Shown here in pieces: positions 21,231-33,115 of a stretch of DNA of 64,000 bases; within the stretch, counting starts at the first letter, position 1, and each line of letters opens with the position of its first letter. A model generated the notes under the pieces. That model did no database searches, was not told where the DNA came from, and saw nothing but the letters and a program-made list of their open reading frames with translations. The DNA comes from Balaenoptera acutorostrata (taxonomy: Eukaryota; Chordata; Mammalia; Artiodactyla; Balaenopteridae): assembly GCF_949987535.1 (NCBI RefSeq), contig NC_080079.1, positions 1,364,001 through 1,428,000 of the forward strand. Reading direction: 5' to 3'. The position numbers and the translations under genes are program-made.

Positions 21231-23837
21231 CAACAAAAACCCTATTCCTTGCGCCCCGCTTCTCCCCAGAGGGGACCCTTTGGATTTTTCACAGATGCAG
21301 TATTGTTTCTTATCAATGTCAGGAATAATTATAACTTTAAACAGTTTCCTTCGGTACCCTGCACTTTCTCTGGTCCCCCACCATACTTCTTCTTTTAATT
21401 TAACAGGCTTTTTCTCAAGCATCTTCTGGTCTTGGTGGCCCATCAGTGTCAGAGTGAGGCAAGTGAGAGGGACAAGAGGGTCCCCGAAGAGGCCTTGCTG
21501 GGGGGCCTCCCTGGACACTGGGGGCTGGGCTCCAATTCCTACACCTGTGGGTCTCCTCAGCGTGGCCCCTGACGACCCCCACCTCACCTGGGGGCTGAGC
21601 TTAACGCTTAGAGCTCCCACGTTGCCCAGCCCCCTGCGGCTCTCCGGAAACTTTTCCGCCATCTCTCTCCGGTGGCCTCCTGTGCCTGTGGGTTCACATT
21701 TACAAAACATTTCTTCTGTCATTTCAGGGGGTCTTTGGACGGGATGGCCGTACGCCTTTGTTTGAAGAGAAACCCCCTTTTGTGCCTCAAGATAAGGTCT
21801 CAGCAGTGGGCTGTGGGTAAAAAGCAGGAACAATTTCCGGCTTTCGATGCAGCATCTCTGTCCCCACCGTTTTCCTCTCGGGGTCCCTGTGTTCCGCGTA
21901 TGGTTCCTGTTCTTTGCAGCTGCTTGGGGGATGGGCTGCGTAGCTCTGGCTGGGGGGTAGGGTTGCGGCATCTGGGGCGGAAAGGGTCACAGCAGGACAC
22001 GCGGGGAGCGCTGGGGGGACCCCTAGGAGCAGGGCCGAGCCTGATCTGCTCACGGGGATGGCGGGAGCGCGAGCTCTCAGGCCTCTGCCCAGGGGGGTCG
22101 GGGGTGACCTCTTTCAGGTGACCTCTCTCTGGGCCCCGCAGGGCCGGGCTCCAGCTGGGCCAGTTCCGGATGCTCTGCTCCTCCCGAGCGGGGCCGGGTG
22201 AGCGACGGTGGCTCTCAGGCCCGGGGACCACGTCACTGCCACACAGGCCAGCAGGCCGTGGCCATTCCGCAAACGGCAGCCCTTCCTTGGGCGGAGGGGC
22301 TGTGTCATGGGCAGGTGTTTTACGTGTCAAGGCATCTCAAAGGAATGAAATGAATGGTTTCTCCTGTAGTGAAGGCCTTGTGAGCCGGGCGTGCGGCCAG
22401 CAGGATGCCTTGTCCTGAGGTCTATTTGCGTGCGTGTCATGGGGTTAGACCGTGCTAATGCTTTCAAGGAAAATAGCCACTCGTTCAGAAAAACCGCGTG
22501 TTTAAAGTCAAGTGTTTGTTTTCCTCTGTGGTCTGGGCTTTCTGAACCGTCTCAGCCCCACAGCCCTCTTGGATCACTAAACGGGAACCACTTCGAGCTA
22601 CCCAGAGGGTCTGACGCCCGTCCCCAGCCGGGGTGCCACGGGGCACCCGGAGGCACTAGTGGTCCAGGGGGAGCTGGCTGGCACCTCGGCCTCATCGGTG
22701 CGCGGCTCTCCGGGGGGCCGCTCCCGGGGAGGAGAGGAGGGCTGGGTGCTGGCCCCTGGCGGCACCTGCCCGCTGCCCTGGGCTCTGGGCGCGGCTGCAG
22801 CTGGCTCTCAGGAGCGCCTGTTCCGGGGTCAAGGCACCGCCAGACACAGCAAGCGTCCCATGAGGCCGAGACTGGGGAGTGGGACACCACGCTGCACCTC
22901 CCCCATTTCTTTTCATTCCCTTTTGTTTTCATGGCAAACTGCTAGGGTGGGGGGTGATCACATTACAACCTGGGGCTGGCCGAGCTCTGAGCTCTCACTT
23001 CTGAGGAAGACGTCCTTCCCGCAGCTTCTACTGGGCACAGCAGCCGTGCTGGGGACCCTGGTCACAGGTGGGGGTCAAGGGTGCCAGGATCGTCAGTGAC
23101 CTCTGACCCCAGGTTCAGTGGAAAAGGTCTAGCCGGCCAGGTGGTCTAGACCTTATGGCTTTGATGTAAGCGAGGCAGAAAGCACTGGTCACCTGGGCAA
23201 TGACCCTGGGGTAGAAGCGAGGCTGAGGGTCAGAGCCGGTGGAGCGGAAACCGCGAGGGGCCGGGGCGGCTCTCGGGAGGAGGCTGGAGAGGGGCAGCCT
23301 GGCCCTGCTCTCTGCAACCGCCCAGCTCAGGGTCTGGGGTCTGGGGTCCTCCGCAGCAGGGCCTGACCTGGGCTCGCCCTTGAGCTGTTCAAGTGGACCT
23401 CCTCACTGCCAGCCCAGCCAGGCAGAATGTCGGGGTCAGTGGTGGGCTCCCCGTGGCTGCCTGCACCCCGGCCCAGGTCTGGCCTCCCCCGAACTCGCTC
23501 AGTCCCTGTGAGCTCCAGAGAGCCACCAGGGCCCCCGCGTGCTACCGGGGGCGTGGCCTCGGGCGGGGGTGGAGGGGGACGGCTTGGACGGTGGAGGCTC
23601 CGGCGTGCTGGCCTCCAGCGTGGCCTGACCCCCGGGGAGCCGGGCTCCCTCCGCGCTCGCTAGGGAGTACGACTGCGGGCCCCCTGGGGACCCGAGGGCG
23701 CTGCGGGGTCCGACCCCCTCCCCCAGCACCACTCACTGTAACACAAGAGCGGCAGCTGCCCGTCCCCCTCGTCTTCTCAGGTGCACAAGACACCTTCCTG
23801 ATGGATTCTCCCCCGAGGTTTTATGCATTTGTGTGTG
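21231..23837. other. GC-rich unique sequence, no gene seen
   Basis: High G+C with scattered CpG. The 366-codon minus-strand frame beginning at 21971 runs from this unique DNA into L1 and has no domain. Duplicated 7-bp units 'ggtctgg' occur at 23330-23346. No supportable exon. Confidence 0.5.
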
Positions 23838-24166
23838 GCATGTGCTTCTTTTTAATTTTTTTAAATTTTATTTATTTATTTATTTATTTTTGGCTGTGTT
23901 GGGTCTTCGTTTCTGTGCGAGGGCTTTCTCCAGTTGCGGCAAGTGGGGGCCACTCTTCATTGCGGTGCGCGGGCCTCTCACTGTCGCGGCCTCTCTTGTT
24001 GCGGAGCACAGGCTCCAGACGCGCAGGCTCAGTAGTTGTGGCTCACGGGCCCAGTTGCTCTGCGGCATGTGGGATCTTCCCAGACCAGGGCTCGAACCCG
24101 TGTCCCCTGCATTGGCAGGCAGACTCTCAACCACTGTGCCACCAGGGAAGCCCGCATGTGCTTCTT
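23838..24166 (-). mobile_element. CHR-1-type SINE, antisense, with target-site duplication
   Basis: The reverse complement of the CHR-1 body occupies 23851-24153, with a T/ATTT-rich tail at its left end (23849-23889) and the tRNA-like head at its right end (ccaccagggaagcc). A perfect 13-bp duplication, gcatgtgcttctt, flanks it at 23838-23850 and 24154-24166. Reverse A and B boxes are preserved (gggctcgaacc near 24088). Confidence 0.95.
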
Positions 24167-25109
24167 AAAGCTGGGGCTTGTGTTTGGTGTTTTAAATAGG
24201 CCTGTCTTCCACAGTGGTCCCGGAACCTGCCACGTCCATGGGAGACAGATGGGGAGGGAAGGCGGGGGCGGGCCCCAGCGCAGGGGGTCCCTGTGCTCCT
24301 GCAGGGGGCAGGGGGCCTGCTGGAGAGAGCCAGAGGGGGTCGCTTCGAGGGGAAAGTGGCTCCGGCTTCCCCCGCTTCAGCCCCGCTCAGCCCCCGTGGG
24401 ATGGGACAACCTTCCTGTGGTCGATGGTTGTCACCCGGCACTAGATGCTGGGCATCAGCTCCACAGCCCGGCTACCCGTGTGCACCTCACTCCTAACAGA
24501 GGGTGAAGGGGCAGCCCGAACCACCTGCCAGCCCCCCTGGGACTCTGGGGAATGTGCCTTTTGAAGGCAAATGCCTTACATCCTTTTGTTTTCGGGAGAG
24601 CGAGAGGCACCGGCCTCTAAAATCTCAAGGAGCAAGTAGGCGTGGAGAGGCCCTGGGGCAGGGGCAGGGCATGACGTGGGCACACCATCATTGTTAGGGT
24701 CCCTGGTTTTAGGGGTGTTTTAGGGAGGACAGAGGGGACTGATGCAGTCAGGCCGCCTTGGGGGCTCTGCTTCCCGCCTCTGGTGTGGGATCTACGACGA
24801 TTTACAGGACTGCCCAGGTCCTGTTCCTGCTGCAGCAGCGGGGCTGGTTCTGGGGAGGGGGTTCCCCCAGCGCACCCCGTGCCTCCCATTCCCCCATCTC
24901 CACCTGGCTTCCATGCAGGGGGGCAGGGGCATCTCTGGGGGGAGTGGTGGGTGCTGCAGTGGAAGGGCTGCTCTGGAACCAGTGGCTCGCTAGTCCGTCC
25001 CTGCCCCTCCTACCTGGACTGGTGAGTATGGACGTGCCTGGTGGCCCTGGTGCCCAGGCAGCTTCAGGTCTGGTGAATCATAGCTGGATTGACGTCCTCC
25101 TGCATCATC
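24167..25109. other. GC-rich unique sequence, no gene seen
   Basis: Overlapping short frames on both strands; no domain, repeat or splice-consistent exon. Confidence 0.5.
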
Positions 25110-25550
25110 TGAAGAGGTAACGTCTTCATGGGCAACTTAGGCATCACGTGTGGGCATTAATTGTTTAGCATTACTAGTTTACCTCGCATAGGGTTTGTTA
25201 CGGGGCAATAAAATGAGTCATAGAGTGTAGAAAAGCCATTTATTTTGTCTGATGATCTAAAATTCAAACTAAAGACCACCTTTCGTGTTTTTCTGCTTTG
25301 GGGGAACCAGTGACCTGGATGGAATAAATATCGCACATGGATTTTCCTGCCTTCACATTGTTGGTTTCAGTTTGGAGCTGCTCTATATTTAGGGTGCTCC
25401 CAAATGTTTACAGAACTCAGAGGGCTAGAATGAAACACATCTTCCAAGGGGATTAGGTAACGTTTTAACTTGACGATGCCAAATCTTTAAAAACCAGACG
25501 CATATTTGTTCATCTTAGAATGAGCTGGATTAGAATGACTTGTTTTAGGT
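25110..25550. promoter_or_regulatory. AT-rich repeat-free island, possible conserved element
   Basis: About 440 bp of AT-rich, non-repetitive DNA with 'gggcattaattgtttagc', 'gcaataaaatgagtcatag' (a bZIP/AP-1-like TGAGTCA is included) and 'ccatttattttgtctgatg'. It is flanked by GC-rich DNA on both sides. Function is inferred. Confidence 0.3.
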
Positions 25551-27184
25551 GACTGGTGGTGGGGGGGGAGATCCTGGGGGGTGGGCGCGGGAAGGAGGGG
25601 AGCACGCCCGCTGCACCCCAGGAAGGTCCCCGGGTGCTGTCGCCTGCTGGGAGGTGTCTGCTACCAGCCTCGTTATGAAGATGAAGGTGCAGGGGTTCGA
25701 AGGGCCCCCCGTCTGCTCCCCTTGGCCGTCCTGGGTTGTCTACCTGGGACAGACAAGGGAGAGGCCCAGGCCCCCAGCCAAGCTGGGCGGTGCAGGCTGG
25801 ACACAGCCCATCTTTCTGCCTGCACTTTCACCTGGCCCTTCTGCACCTCAAATGCCACCAAAATTGTGCAGAGTTGAAAATAATTTAAGCATGACTGTGG
25901 GCTTTTCCATTTTCCATTCATGTCCCTAATGAGCCTCTTCTCCAGCTGTGTTAACAGCGCTGTGAACTGGCTTCTCCTCAGTGTCCTGCACCGATTACGT
26001 GACCCCGCCACACAGGGGCCTCCATCGTGGAGCGTGGACTCTGTCACTGGTGCTGAGCGGCTTCCCTGGGGAGTTTGGAGGATTAAGTTTTGCTGTAAAT
26101 AACCGGAAGCTGCTCTTCAGTCTGAAGTCGTAGATAATCCGGGGTGAGAGTCAGAAGGCCTCCACCCCGCCAGCACCGCGACCTTGTTCTCAACAACTGT
26201 GCTCTCTCTGCGTTGACCGTAATTTCGTGCCGGTAACCAGATTTAAGAGTTAGTGCAGTGTTCAGACTGATGCAGGTCGGTTCTGAATTGGGGTGAGTCT
26301 GGAGCGCGCGCGGGGCTGTGGTGGCGCTGTGGTCCCCCTCCAGCTCCTCCCGTGCTTGGTGACTGGAAATTGGCCAGGCAGGGCCTTTGTCACCTGTTTG
26401 AGAGCTGGGGTACCTCGGGGGACCCGTCACTCTGGCTGAACACCCACATGCCACCACGCCCTGCACGTGCTGTCCCGGCCTCGCCCCTCTGAGCGCCAGC
26501 CACCTGGGCTTCCCCCATTTGGTGGACCCACGTGCTGGCTGAAATGGTCTGTCCCTTCCTCTTCCCCTCCCTTGGGAGGCCTGCCCCAGCCTGGGCAGCC
26601 TGCCCTTCCTGCCCCCGACGACGGGCGGATCATCACCGTCACCTTCCCAGCTCTCATCGCATGACACCCCCGCAACCCAGCACAGCCCAGTGTCTGCCTC
26701 AGAGTGTCTGTCACTCAACAAGCAGGTGGTGGTGGACTGGGGTGTCTGCCCTGGGGGATGGGTGGCCGCCCTACTCTGGGCACCGCCCTGGAAGACATCA
26801 GGCTGCAGTTGTGGGCAGGTCAGGCGCACAGAGGCCGATGGAGTCTGCCCAGCACGCAGACTTGGCCCGTGAGGCCTGGGGGAGCGGGTGAGGTACAGGC
26901 GCCGCTGGGGCAGCCCCGGGTGCAGTGTGGCAAGGCAGTGGTTGCGAGAGCCAGAGCTGGAAGCTGGCAGCTTGGCCGGGGCTTGTGAGTCTATTCAGGT
27001 TCTGGAATAACGGGGGGAGTACAGCACCTAACTTCTGCGCTGAGTGTGAACCTTACCTTTCACTCCTTTTCCCACGTGGAGAATTTAGTGTCAACAGCCA
27101 GAGTATGAGAGTTGAAAGTGGGGGCTGCAACGGGGTGCACTGGGGGGGCTCTGCCACCCCCTTTGCCCTTGGCTGTCACTCTTG
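25551..27184. other. GC-rich unique sequence, no gene seen
   Basis: Begins with a G-rich, quadruplex-prone stretch (25557-25590). A 248-codon minus-strand frame at 26083-26829 overlaps several plus-strand frames and shows no domain. Nothing supportable. Confidence 0.5.
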
Positions 27185-27296
27185 CCATAGTGACAGTGTT
27201 TGCATGTGGGCTCCTCACATCACCATAGTGACTATTTGCACGAGGGCTCCTCCCATCACCATAGTGACAGTGTTTGCACGTGGGCTCCTCCCATCA
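27185..27296 (+). repeat. 38-bp minisatellite, three copies
   Basis: Tandem units at 27185-27222 (38 bp), 27223-27258 (36 bp) and 27259-27296 (38 bp), each starting ccatagtgac and ending in catca. Copies differ by a few substitutions and one 2-bp gap in copy 2. Confidence 0.92.
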
Positions 27297-27319
27297 CACT
27301 TGCTCATATGATGGCTTTA

Positions 27320-27930
27320 TCTTGTATCAACTATTAACATTGAAAATCCACGTTTCCTGTGACCCAGTAATTTCACTGGGTATCTACCTTCTACAAGGAA
27401 AACTCGTGAACCCAGGTCTCCTGTTCCAGGATGCTGACTGGTACCCGTTCATGGAGACGAAGCCCTGGGAGCACCTGGCGAGCCCAGGCAGAGGGGGCGC
27501 AGACACGGAAGATTAGCAAACTAATACCAAGAACTAAGTGGGGCTCAGCAGGGTGTCTTGGAGTTCCTTAGGAGAAAAGCGAGTCTCAGAAAAATGTGCA
27601 TATCATGTTCTTATTTTTGTAGTGCAAACAAGGCAAACCCACTCTAAATGTATATTTGCCTAAATAGCTGTACCTTTATGTCTATGTGATTGAAGAGAAA
27701 AATACAGACACATTCATATGACATTTTCAACATGGTTACCTGGGGGCAGGTGGGAGAACTGGGAGGGGCGGTGGAGCAGTCAGCAGGTAAAAACAGGTAA
27801 AAAAGTGGAGAGGAAAATGGCTAGGCTTTAAAGTAGAGTTCATATGAGCCAGCACACACATGCAATTTTGTTAAACTGTACATCTGTGGATACCTGTATA
27901 AAGACATTTAAAAGCCCATGTGGCTGGTAG
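27320..27930 (+). mobile_element. Probable L1M/HAL1-like 3' relic
   Basis: 'gacccagtaatttcactggg' at 27361 and 'ggttacctgggggcaggtgg' at 27733 echo text near the 3' end of old L1 elements in the expected order. The spacing is disturbed by unrelated sequence at about 27440-27600. Strongly decayed; other families are possible. Confidence 0.4.
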
Positions 27931-28249
27931 ATTTGCTGTGTGGATTGATTGAGGGTCAGGTCTGTGCCTTGCAGGACAGGCTGGTCCCGTCTCTCCCTGC
28001 GGGTCTCAGCACAGCGTCTCTCAGCTGTTGGCAGCAGCCGGGGAGCTCCGTCTCAGGGTCGTGGCCTCGGCCTCTGTGGGCACGGCTGCTCTTGGGGGCC
28101 GCAAGGAGAGAGGGAGCAAGTCTTGTTTAAGATGCTGGAGGCAGAGAGTAGGATTCCGCTCTGGAGCCTGTCCAGGCTTCCCCAGGGCACTGCTTTCAGA
28201 AGAAGAACGGCGAGGAAGAGAGAGACTTTAAGACAGAAAGTTGGCTCCT
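27931..28249. other. Unique sequence, no gene seen
   Basis: GC-rich short stretch with overlapping frames and no recognisable feature. Confidence 0.5.
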
Positions 28250-28640
28250 GTTCGCGGATCCTTAGATGAAAACTTATGAAATAATAAGCTACACAACATA
28301 AAACGAAACATCCCCATTTACTAGTAATTAAATGCTTAAACATTTAAATTATCCACGTCTTATGTTTATCAAATTGCTGGTAGCCTTCAGGCTATAAAAA
28401 CATGCGTTTCTCCAGTTTCCCAGATGTTTCATAGCTTCGCTATGTTAAATCTCAAGTTGTCAATTAAACCTCTCTCACAGTGGAAATGGCACTGCAAAGG
28501 CAAACATTAACTCTAGCACGTGATGAATCCACCGATATCAGGATTCCCATTATTAGGGAAGTAAATCTCCTTCTAGAATAAAAACATAAAGACCATGTTT
28601 TTTGCTAGAAAAATGGTGTGGGAAGATGGCCTCCAGAGAT
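28250..28640. promoter_or_regulatory. AT-rich repeat-free island, possible conserved element
   Basis: AT-rich, non-repetitive text ('actagtaattaaatgc', 'caagttgtcaattaaacc', 'cccattattagggaag'). TAATTA occurs at about 28323. Function is inferred from composition only. Confidence 0.28.
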
Positions 28641-29210
28641 GGTCTGTCAAACACCCTTGAAGAAACATATCTTGGTGTGTTTACTGCAACAAACATTCTC
28701 TAAATTGAATGCCAGCTGCAGATCTGCTCTGCTCTGCACACACACCGTCCTTCCCTGCACGGAATGAGGTGTCAAGTTCAGGGGCAGACTGGGCTCGTCA
28801 ATGCAGACCTGCCTGAGGCGCCCACAGATCAGGAGGGCGAAAAATAGCAGGAACCTGAGAAAACCCACCAAAGAGGTTTTGGTGTCACCCAGCAGCCTGG
28901 GATTAATGAGTCCAGAATGGCCTTCGACTGAGAAGGTTGACCAGGGCTAGGCCCCTGCCGGGCTCAGCCAGGCTGGGCAAAGGGATGGAAACTCCCTGGT
29001 AAGTGCCGTCAATGCTCCTCTTTCGTAACATGGACGAGGAGAGCTATAGACCCGTGCGCTCAGACCAGAAAAGTATTTCCTCATCAGCATGAGAAGACAG
29101 AAGATATTTTGTGGGATTACTTCTCTGGGACGCCTCCCTTTTGCCCAAAGCTTTGAATCTCTTGGGTGCAAATGACAATTTAAACTGTGGCTGACACAGG
29201 CAGCATTCCG
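28641..29210. other. Unique sequence, no gene seen
   Basis: No repeat or gene recognised. Confidence 0.5.
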
Positions 29211-29660
29211 GTCACTACTGCTGTGTAACAAGTTACCCTAGGAGTTAACAGTCGTTTCATTGTGCCTACGGGTTCAGAAGGTCCGGGGGTTGGACAGGGA
29301 AAAGAGGATGGCTTGTGTCTGCCCCACAGTGTCTGGACCTCAGCTGGGAAAGCTGGAAGGCGGGGGGTGACAGCACAGCTGGGTGCTGGGATCATCTGGA
29401 GGCTTGGGCGCTGTCTGGATGACCAGAAACCTAGGACTGCCGAGGGGGCCTCTCCAGGTGGCCTGGCTTCCTCACGGCAGGGCGGCCCGAGGTGGCGCAC
29501 GGCCAGGCACCAGTGGGCGGTGAGCAAGGGGAAGTGACACCGCCTTTTGTGACCCAGCCTCAGAAGTCACCTGCTTCACCTCTGCCTTCCACGACCTCAC
29601 AGAGCTTGCCTGTGGCCAACCCCAACCTGGAAGCCCACAGGGAGGGGCCCCTGGGAAATG
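29211..29660 (-). mobile_element. Old MLT1-like LTR relic, antisense
   Basis: The plus strand reads 'gtcactactgctgtgtaaca', later 'ctgggatcatctggaggctt' and 'gtgacccagcctcagaagtc', in the order of the reversed older MLT1-type MaLR LTRs. It is much diverged and GC-shifted, with no internal region. Confidence 0.6.
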
Positions 29661-30486
29661 CAGCTCTAGCCTGTAGATGGTACCGCCCACCGGGGGGCCC
29701 GTTCTCAAGGCCTCTCTTGCTAACGTAGACATTTTCTTCTCTGGCGCCTGGGGGTTTTACGAGGGTGATGCGGTGTCGGGTGGTTTACAGAAGACGTGGA
29801 CCCTAGCGTCAGGCTCCAGGAATCGGGGTGCGCAGGCTGAGATTTCCGTATGAGGGTGAGCGAGTTCCCAGCGTGGACCACGGGAGATGAGGCAAATGCA
29901 CGAGTTGTCTCGCCGTGCCAGCTGGGTCTCCGGTCACTTGTGGGGCTCTTCCCCCCGCAGGCTCACCTGGGGGAGTTTGGCCTGGAGAGTGATCAGAGCC
30001 GAGGGTGAGTCTAAGTGACCGGGCGCTGACCCCGCAGGGGCTGCGCAGACACCGGAGCAAATGCAGGGACACATCCCGGCTGAACGTCAGCCCTGCCGGC
30101 AGACAGGAAGGTGGCGCTCACGAGGGCCGTGACGATGTGGCATAAACACCGGAGTTCCGGCGGAGGTGGTGGGGCTGAGCGTGAGCTAGCCCTGAGCGGG
30201 GCCTCCTCCCTCCCCGCCTGCACCCGCCCCTGCCCAGCCTGCTGGGCAGCCCATCAGCACTTTGCGGTGGACGTGGGCCTGGTCCATTGGCTGGCTGTGA
30301 CTGGAGGTGTGGCCTGGCACCAAAGGATGGTTCTGTCCTTGGCGACTGGCCTCAGAGTTGGCCAGGCTGAGAGGTGGCACGAAGGGACTCTGTGCTGACC
30401 ACAAGCCTGAGACTCGACTGCCCCCGCGGTGAAGGTCAAGCCCCTTTGCCTGCCTGGGACGGCCTCACACACCTGTGGGCATAGGG

Positions 30487-30490
<4 letters not shown>
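29661..30490. other. GC-rich unique sequence, no gene seen
   Basis: No supportable feature other than scattered CpG. Confidence 0.5.

Positions 30491-30533
<43 letters not shown>
30491..30533. repeat. (TG)n microsatellite, about 21 units
   Basis: An uninterrupted TG run of about 43 bp. Its purity and length make it a likely length-polymorphic locus. Confidence 0.97.
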
Positions 30534-30534
<1 letters not shown>

Positions 30535-31239
30535 CACGAGCCACAGGAGTGCTGAAAACCCTTGCTGATAACTGGTGGTCTGGGCACAGCTGCCACTTGG
30601 TGGCTGATTTGTCAGGGAAGGTTGGCCCAGACCTGGCGTCCTGCTGCCTGCTGGCTTTGTGGGGATCTGGGAGCTTGAGCCAAAGCTAAATATGATTTAG
30701 GTCCCCGTGCCGGCTGCTAGCCAACCTGTGCCATCAGACCACAGCGGGCCGAGGCTGGAGATCCACACGTGGCGGCAGCTGCACCTGGACAGAGGGTGGG
30801 GATCTACGTTAGCTGTCACCCAGGGCTGCCTTTAACCTCTACAGTGTGCTCCAGGGCTGGGCGCACGAGTGTGACGTCTGGAGAGTTGGAAGTTTGGACA
30901 GCCCGTGCCCTTCGACAAAGGAACTGTGTTTTACAAACTTGGCCTTCTTGCTACGGCCCATTACCAAAGCTCGTAAATCCTGCTCATCAGAGAAAAGGCC
31001 AAGGAGGAAAGTGCCGTCTTAGTCATTTGTCTGATACGCTCGTGTGCCACGTGCTTGACTCGCTGTAAATCTTCCCCATTACGACCGCTGCCAGGAGCCT
31101 TGTGCCAGGGCCAACACGCAGGGACAGATGCGGGGGACCCAGGTGGCTGGGAGGCTGCTCAGGACAGGTACCCGCAGACCGTGTGACTGCCTAGGAGGCC
31201 CCAGGAGGGCAGTTTCCAGTGAAAGAGCAAGAAAAACCA
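30534..31239. other. Unique sequence, no gene seen
   Basis: No recognisable gene or repeat. Confidence 0.5.
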
Positions 31240-33115
31240 TCGCATTCCATGAGCTTATTTGCCATCCATATTTCTTTTTTTTTTTTTTCTTTCGTGTGAG
31301 GGCTTTCTCTAGTTGCGGCAAGTGGGGGCCACTCTTCATCGCGGTGCGGGGGCCGCTCTTCATCGCGGTGCGCGGGCCTTTCACTATCGCGGCCCCTCCC
31401 GTTGCGGGGCACAGGCTCCAGACGCGCAGGCTCAGTAGTTGTGGCTCACGGGCCCAGTCGCTCCGTGGCATGTGGGATCTTCCCAGACCAGGGCTCGAAC
31501 CCGTGTCCCCTGCATTGGCAGGCAGATTCTCAACCACTGCACCACCAGGGAAGCCCCATATTTCTTTTTAGGCAAAGTATATGTTCAAAGTATATGGTCG
31601 TTAGATTTCCTATGCTTTAGACAATTATTTATATATTCTGAATATAAGTCCCTTACCAGATATAGGATTTTAAATATTTTCTATTGGTCTATGACTTGTC
31701 TTTTTGTTCCCTTAACAGTGTCTTTTAAAGAGTAGATATTCTTAATTTTGGTGAAGGCTAATTTATCAAGTTTTTCTTATGGATCATGCTTTTGGTGTCC
31801 CATTCAAGGACTTTTTGCCTAACCCAAAGAGTTAGATTTTTTCCCTATGTTTTCTTGAAGAGTGTTATAACTTTTCATATTACATTTATGCTGGTGGTCT
31901 CTTTTGAATTAATTTTTCTATAATGTGTGAGGTACAGGTTGAGGTCCATTTTTTTTTTTTTGCATATGTATGTCTAATTGTTCCAGAAATATTTCTTGAA
32001 AAGGTAATTCTTTCTCTACTGAGGCCTTTGCACTTTTGTCAAAGATTGATTGATCATATTGTTGTGAATCTATTTCTCATCTCTCTCTTCTGTTCCGTTG
32101 ATCTGTGTCTATCCTTTCACCAATATTACACTATCTTAATCATAGCAGGTTTAGGGTAAGTAAAATCTAGCAACATGAGTCTGCCAATTTTATTCTTTTT
32201 CAAAAATATTTTTGTCTATTGCACTTCCTTTGCCTTTCCATATAAATTTTAGAATAAGCATGTCTATTAAGGAAATCCTTCTGTGAGTTTTTTTTGGATT
32301 GTGTTAAATTTATAGATGATTTTTGGGGAGAATTAACATCTTAACTAAATTGAGTGTTCTATTCCATGAACATGGTATGTCTTTCCATTTATTTAGGACT
32401 TCTTTGATTCCTTACACCAGCATTTTACAGTTTTTAGCCAATAATCTTTCCCTTTTATTAGATTTATGCCTACACATTTCATTTTTTAGAGCTATAGTAA
32501 ATGGTGTTATTTAGAAAATTTTCTTTTCTAATTATTCATTGCTAGTATATAGAAAAATAGTTGATTTTTGTATGTTGACCTTGTATTCTGTGAGGAGTTT
32601 CATAACTCATGTGTTGGTTCTAAAACTTTTGTAGATCCCTTGGGATTTTCTGCATACGTAATCGTGTTATCTGTGCATAGGGACAGTTTTTTTCCTTCCT
32701 TTATATCCTATGCCTTTTTATTTCATTTTCTTTTCTTACTACATTGGCTAGGACTTAGTAGGATGTTGAATAGGAATGGCAAAAGAAAGAGAAGACATCT
32801 TTGCCTTGTTCCTAATATTATAGCAAAAGTAGTTAGTCTTTTGTCATTAAGTATGATGCTATTCATAGTTGGTTTTTTTGGTTTGTTTTTTGTTCTAGTT
32901 TTTCTGGTCAGTGCTCTTTATCAGGATAAAGAAGTTCTTTTCCTGTTGAGAAAGAAAGGTTGTCAAATTTTGTCAAATGTTTTTCTTACTTCAACCTATA
33001 TGATCATGTGGTTTTTGTTTCAGTCTATTAACCTGGTGGATTCCATTGATCAATTTACAAATGTGCATCAACCTTGCATTCTCAGAACAAACCCCAGTTG
33101 ATTGTGATGTATTAT
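31240..33115 (-). mobile_element. L1M-type L1 ORF2 fragment, antisense, interrupted by a SINE
   Basis: The plus strand carries reversed ORF2 text: 'cttatttgccatcc' (resuming after the SINE as tttctttttaggcaaagt), 'tttttgcctaacccaaagag', 'gtgtgaggtacaggttgagg', 'catggtatgtctttccattt', 'tcattgctagtatatagaaa' and 'tatgatcatgtggtttttgt'. The long plus-strand open frames here (for example 32568-33101) are antisense L1 and not genes. The order is collinear with ORF2, so this is one copy split by the SINE at 31279-31555. Confidence 0.92.
31266..31569 (-). mobile_element. CHR-1-type SINE, antisense, with internal tandem duplication
   Basis: Flanked by the duplication ccatatttctttt (31266-31278 and 31556-31568). 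The T-tail is at the left and the tRNA-like head at the right (ccaccagggaagcc). Reverse B box gggctcgaacc lies near 31492. A unit of about 25 bp containing 'actcttcatcgcggtgc' (first copy near 31332) is repeated immediately downstream as 'gctcttcatcgcggtgc', a tandem duplication not seen in the other copies here. It is inserted in an antisense L1. Confidence 0.95.

Noticed and set aside
20871..21971. 366-codon minus-strand open frame
   Set aside because: Its 3' half is antisense to an L1 relic and its 5' half is GC-rich unique DNA. No domain, no codon-like composition, and other frames are open in parallel.
23393..24199. 268-codon plus-strand frame
   Set aside because: The C-terminal third is translated antisense SINE, and the rest is GC-rich unique DNA.
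26083..26829. 248-codon minus-strand frame
   Set aside because: No domain, and several plus-strand frames are open over the same region.
27185..27296. CRISPR-like repeat array
   Set aside because: The units are directly contiguous with no spacers, in a mammalian genome, so this is a minisatellite.
31079..31537. 152-codon minus-strand frame
   Set aside because: Mostly translated CHR-1 SINE; similar frames recur at the SINE copies near 23.9 and 36.2 kb.
32568..33101. 177-codon hydrophobic frame resembling a membrane protein
   Set aside because: It is the antisense of L1 ORF2; the apparent hydrophobicity comes from reversed A-rich codons read as T-rich ones.
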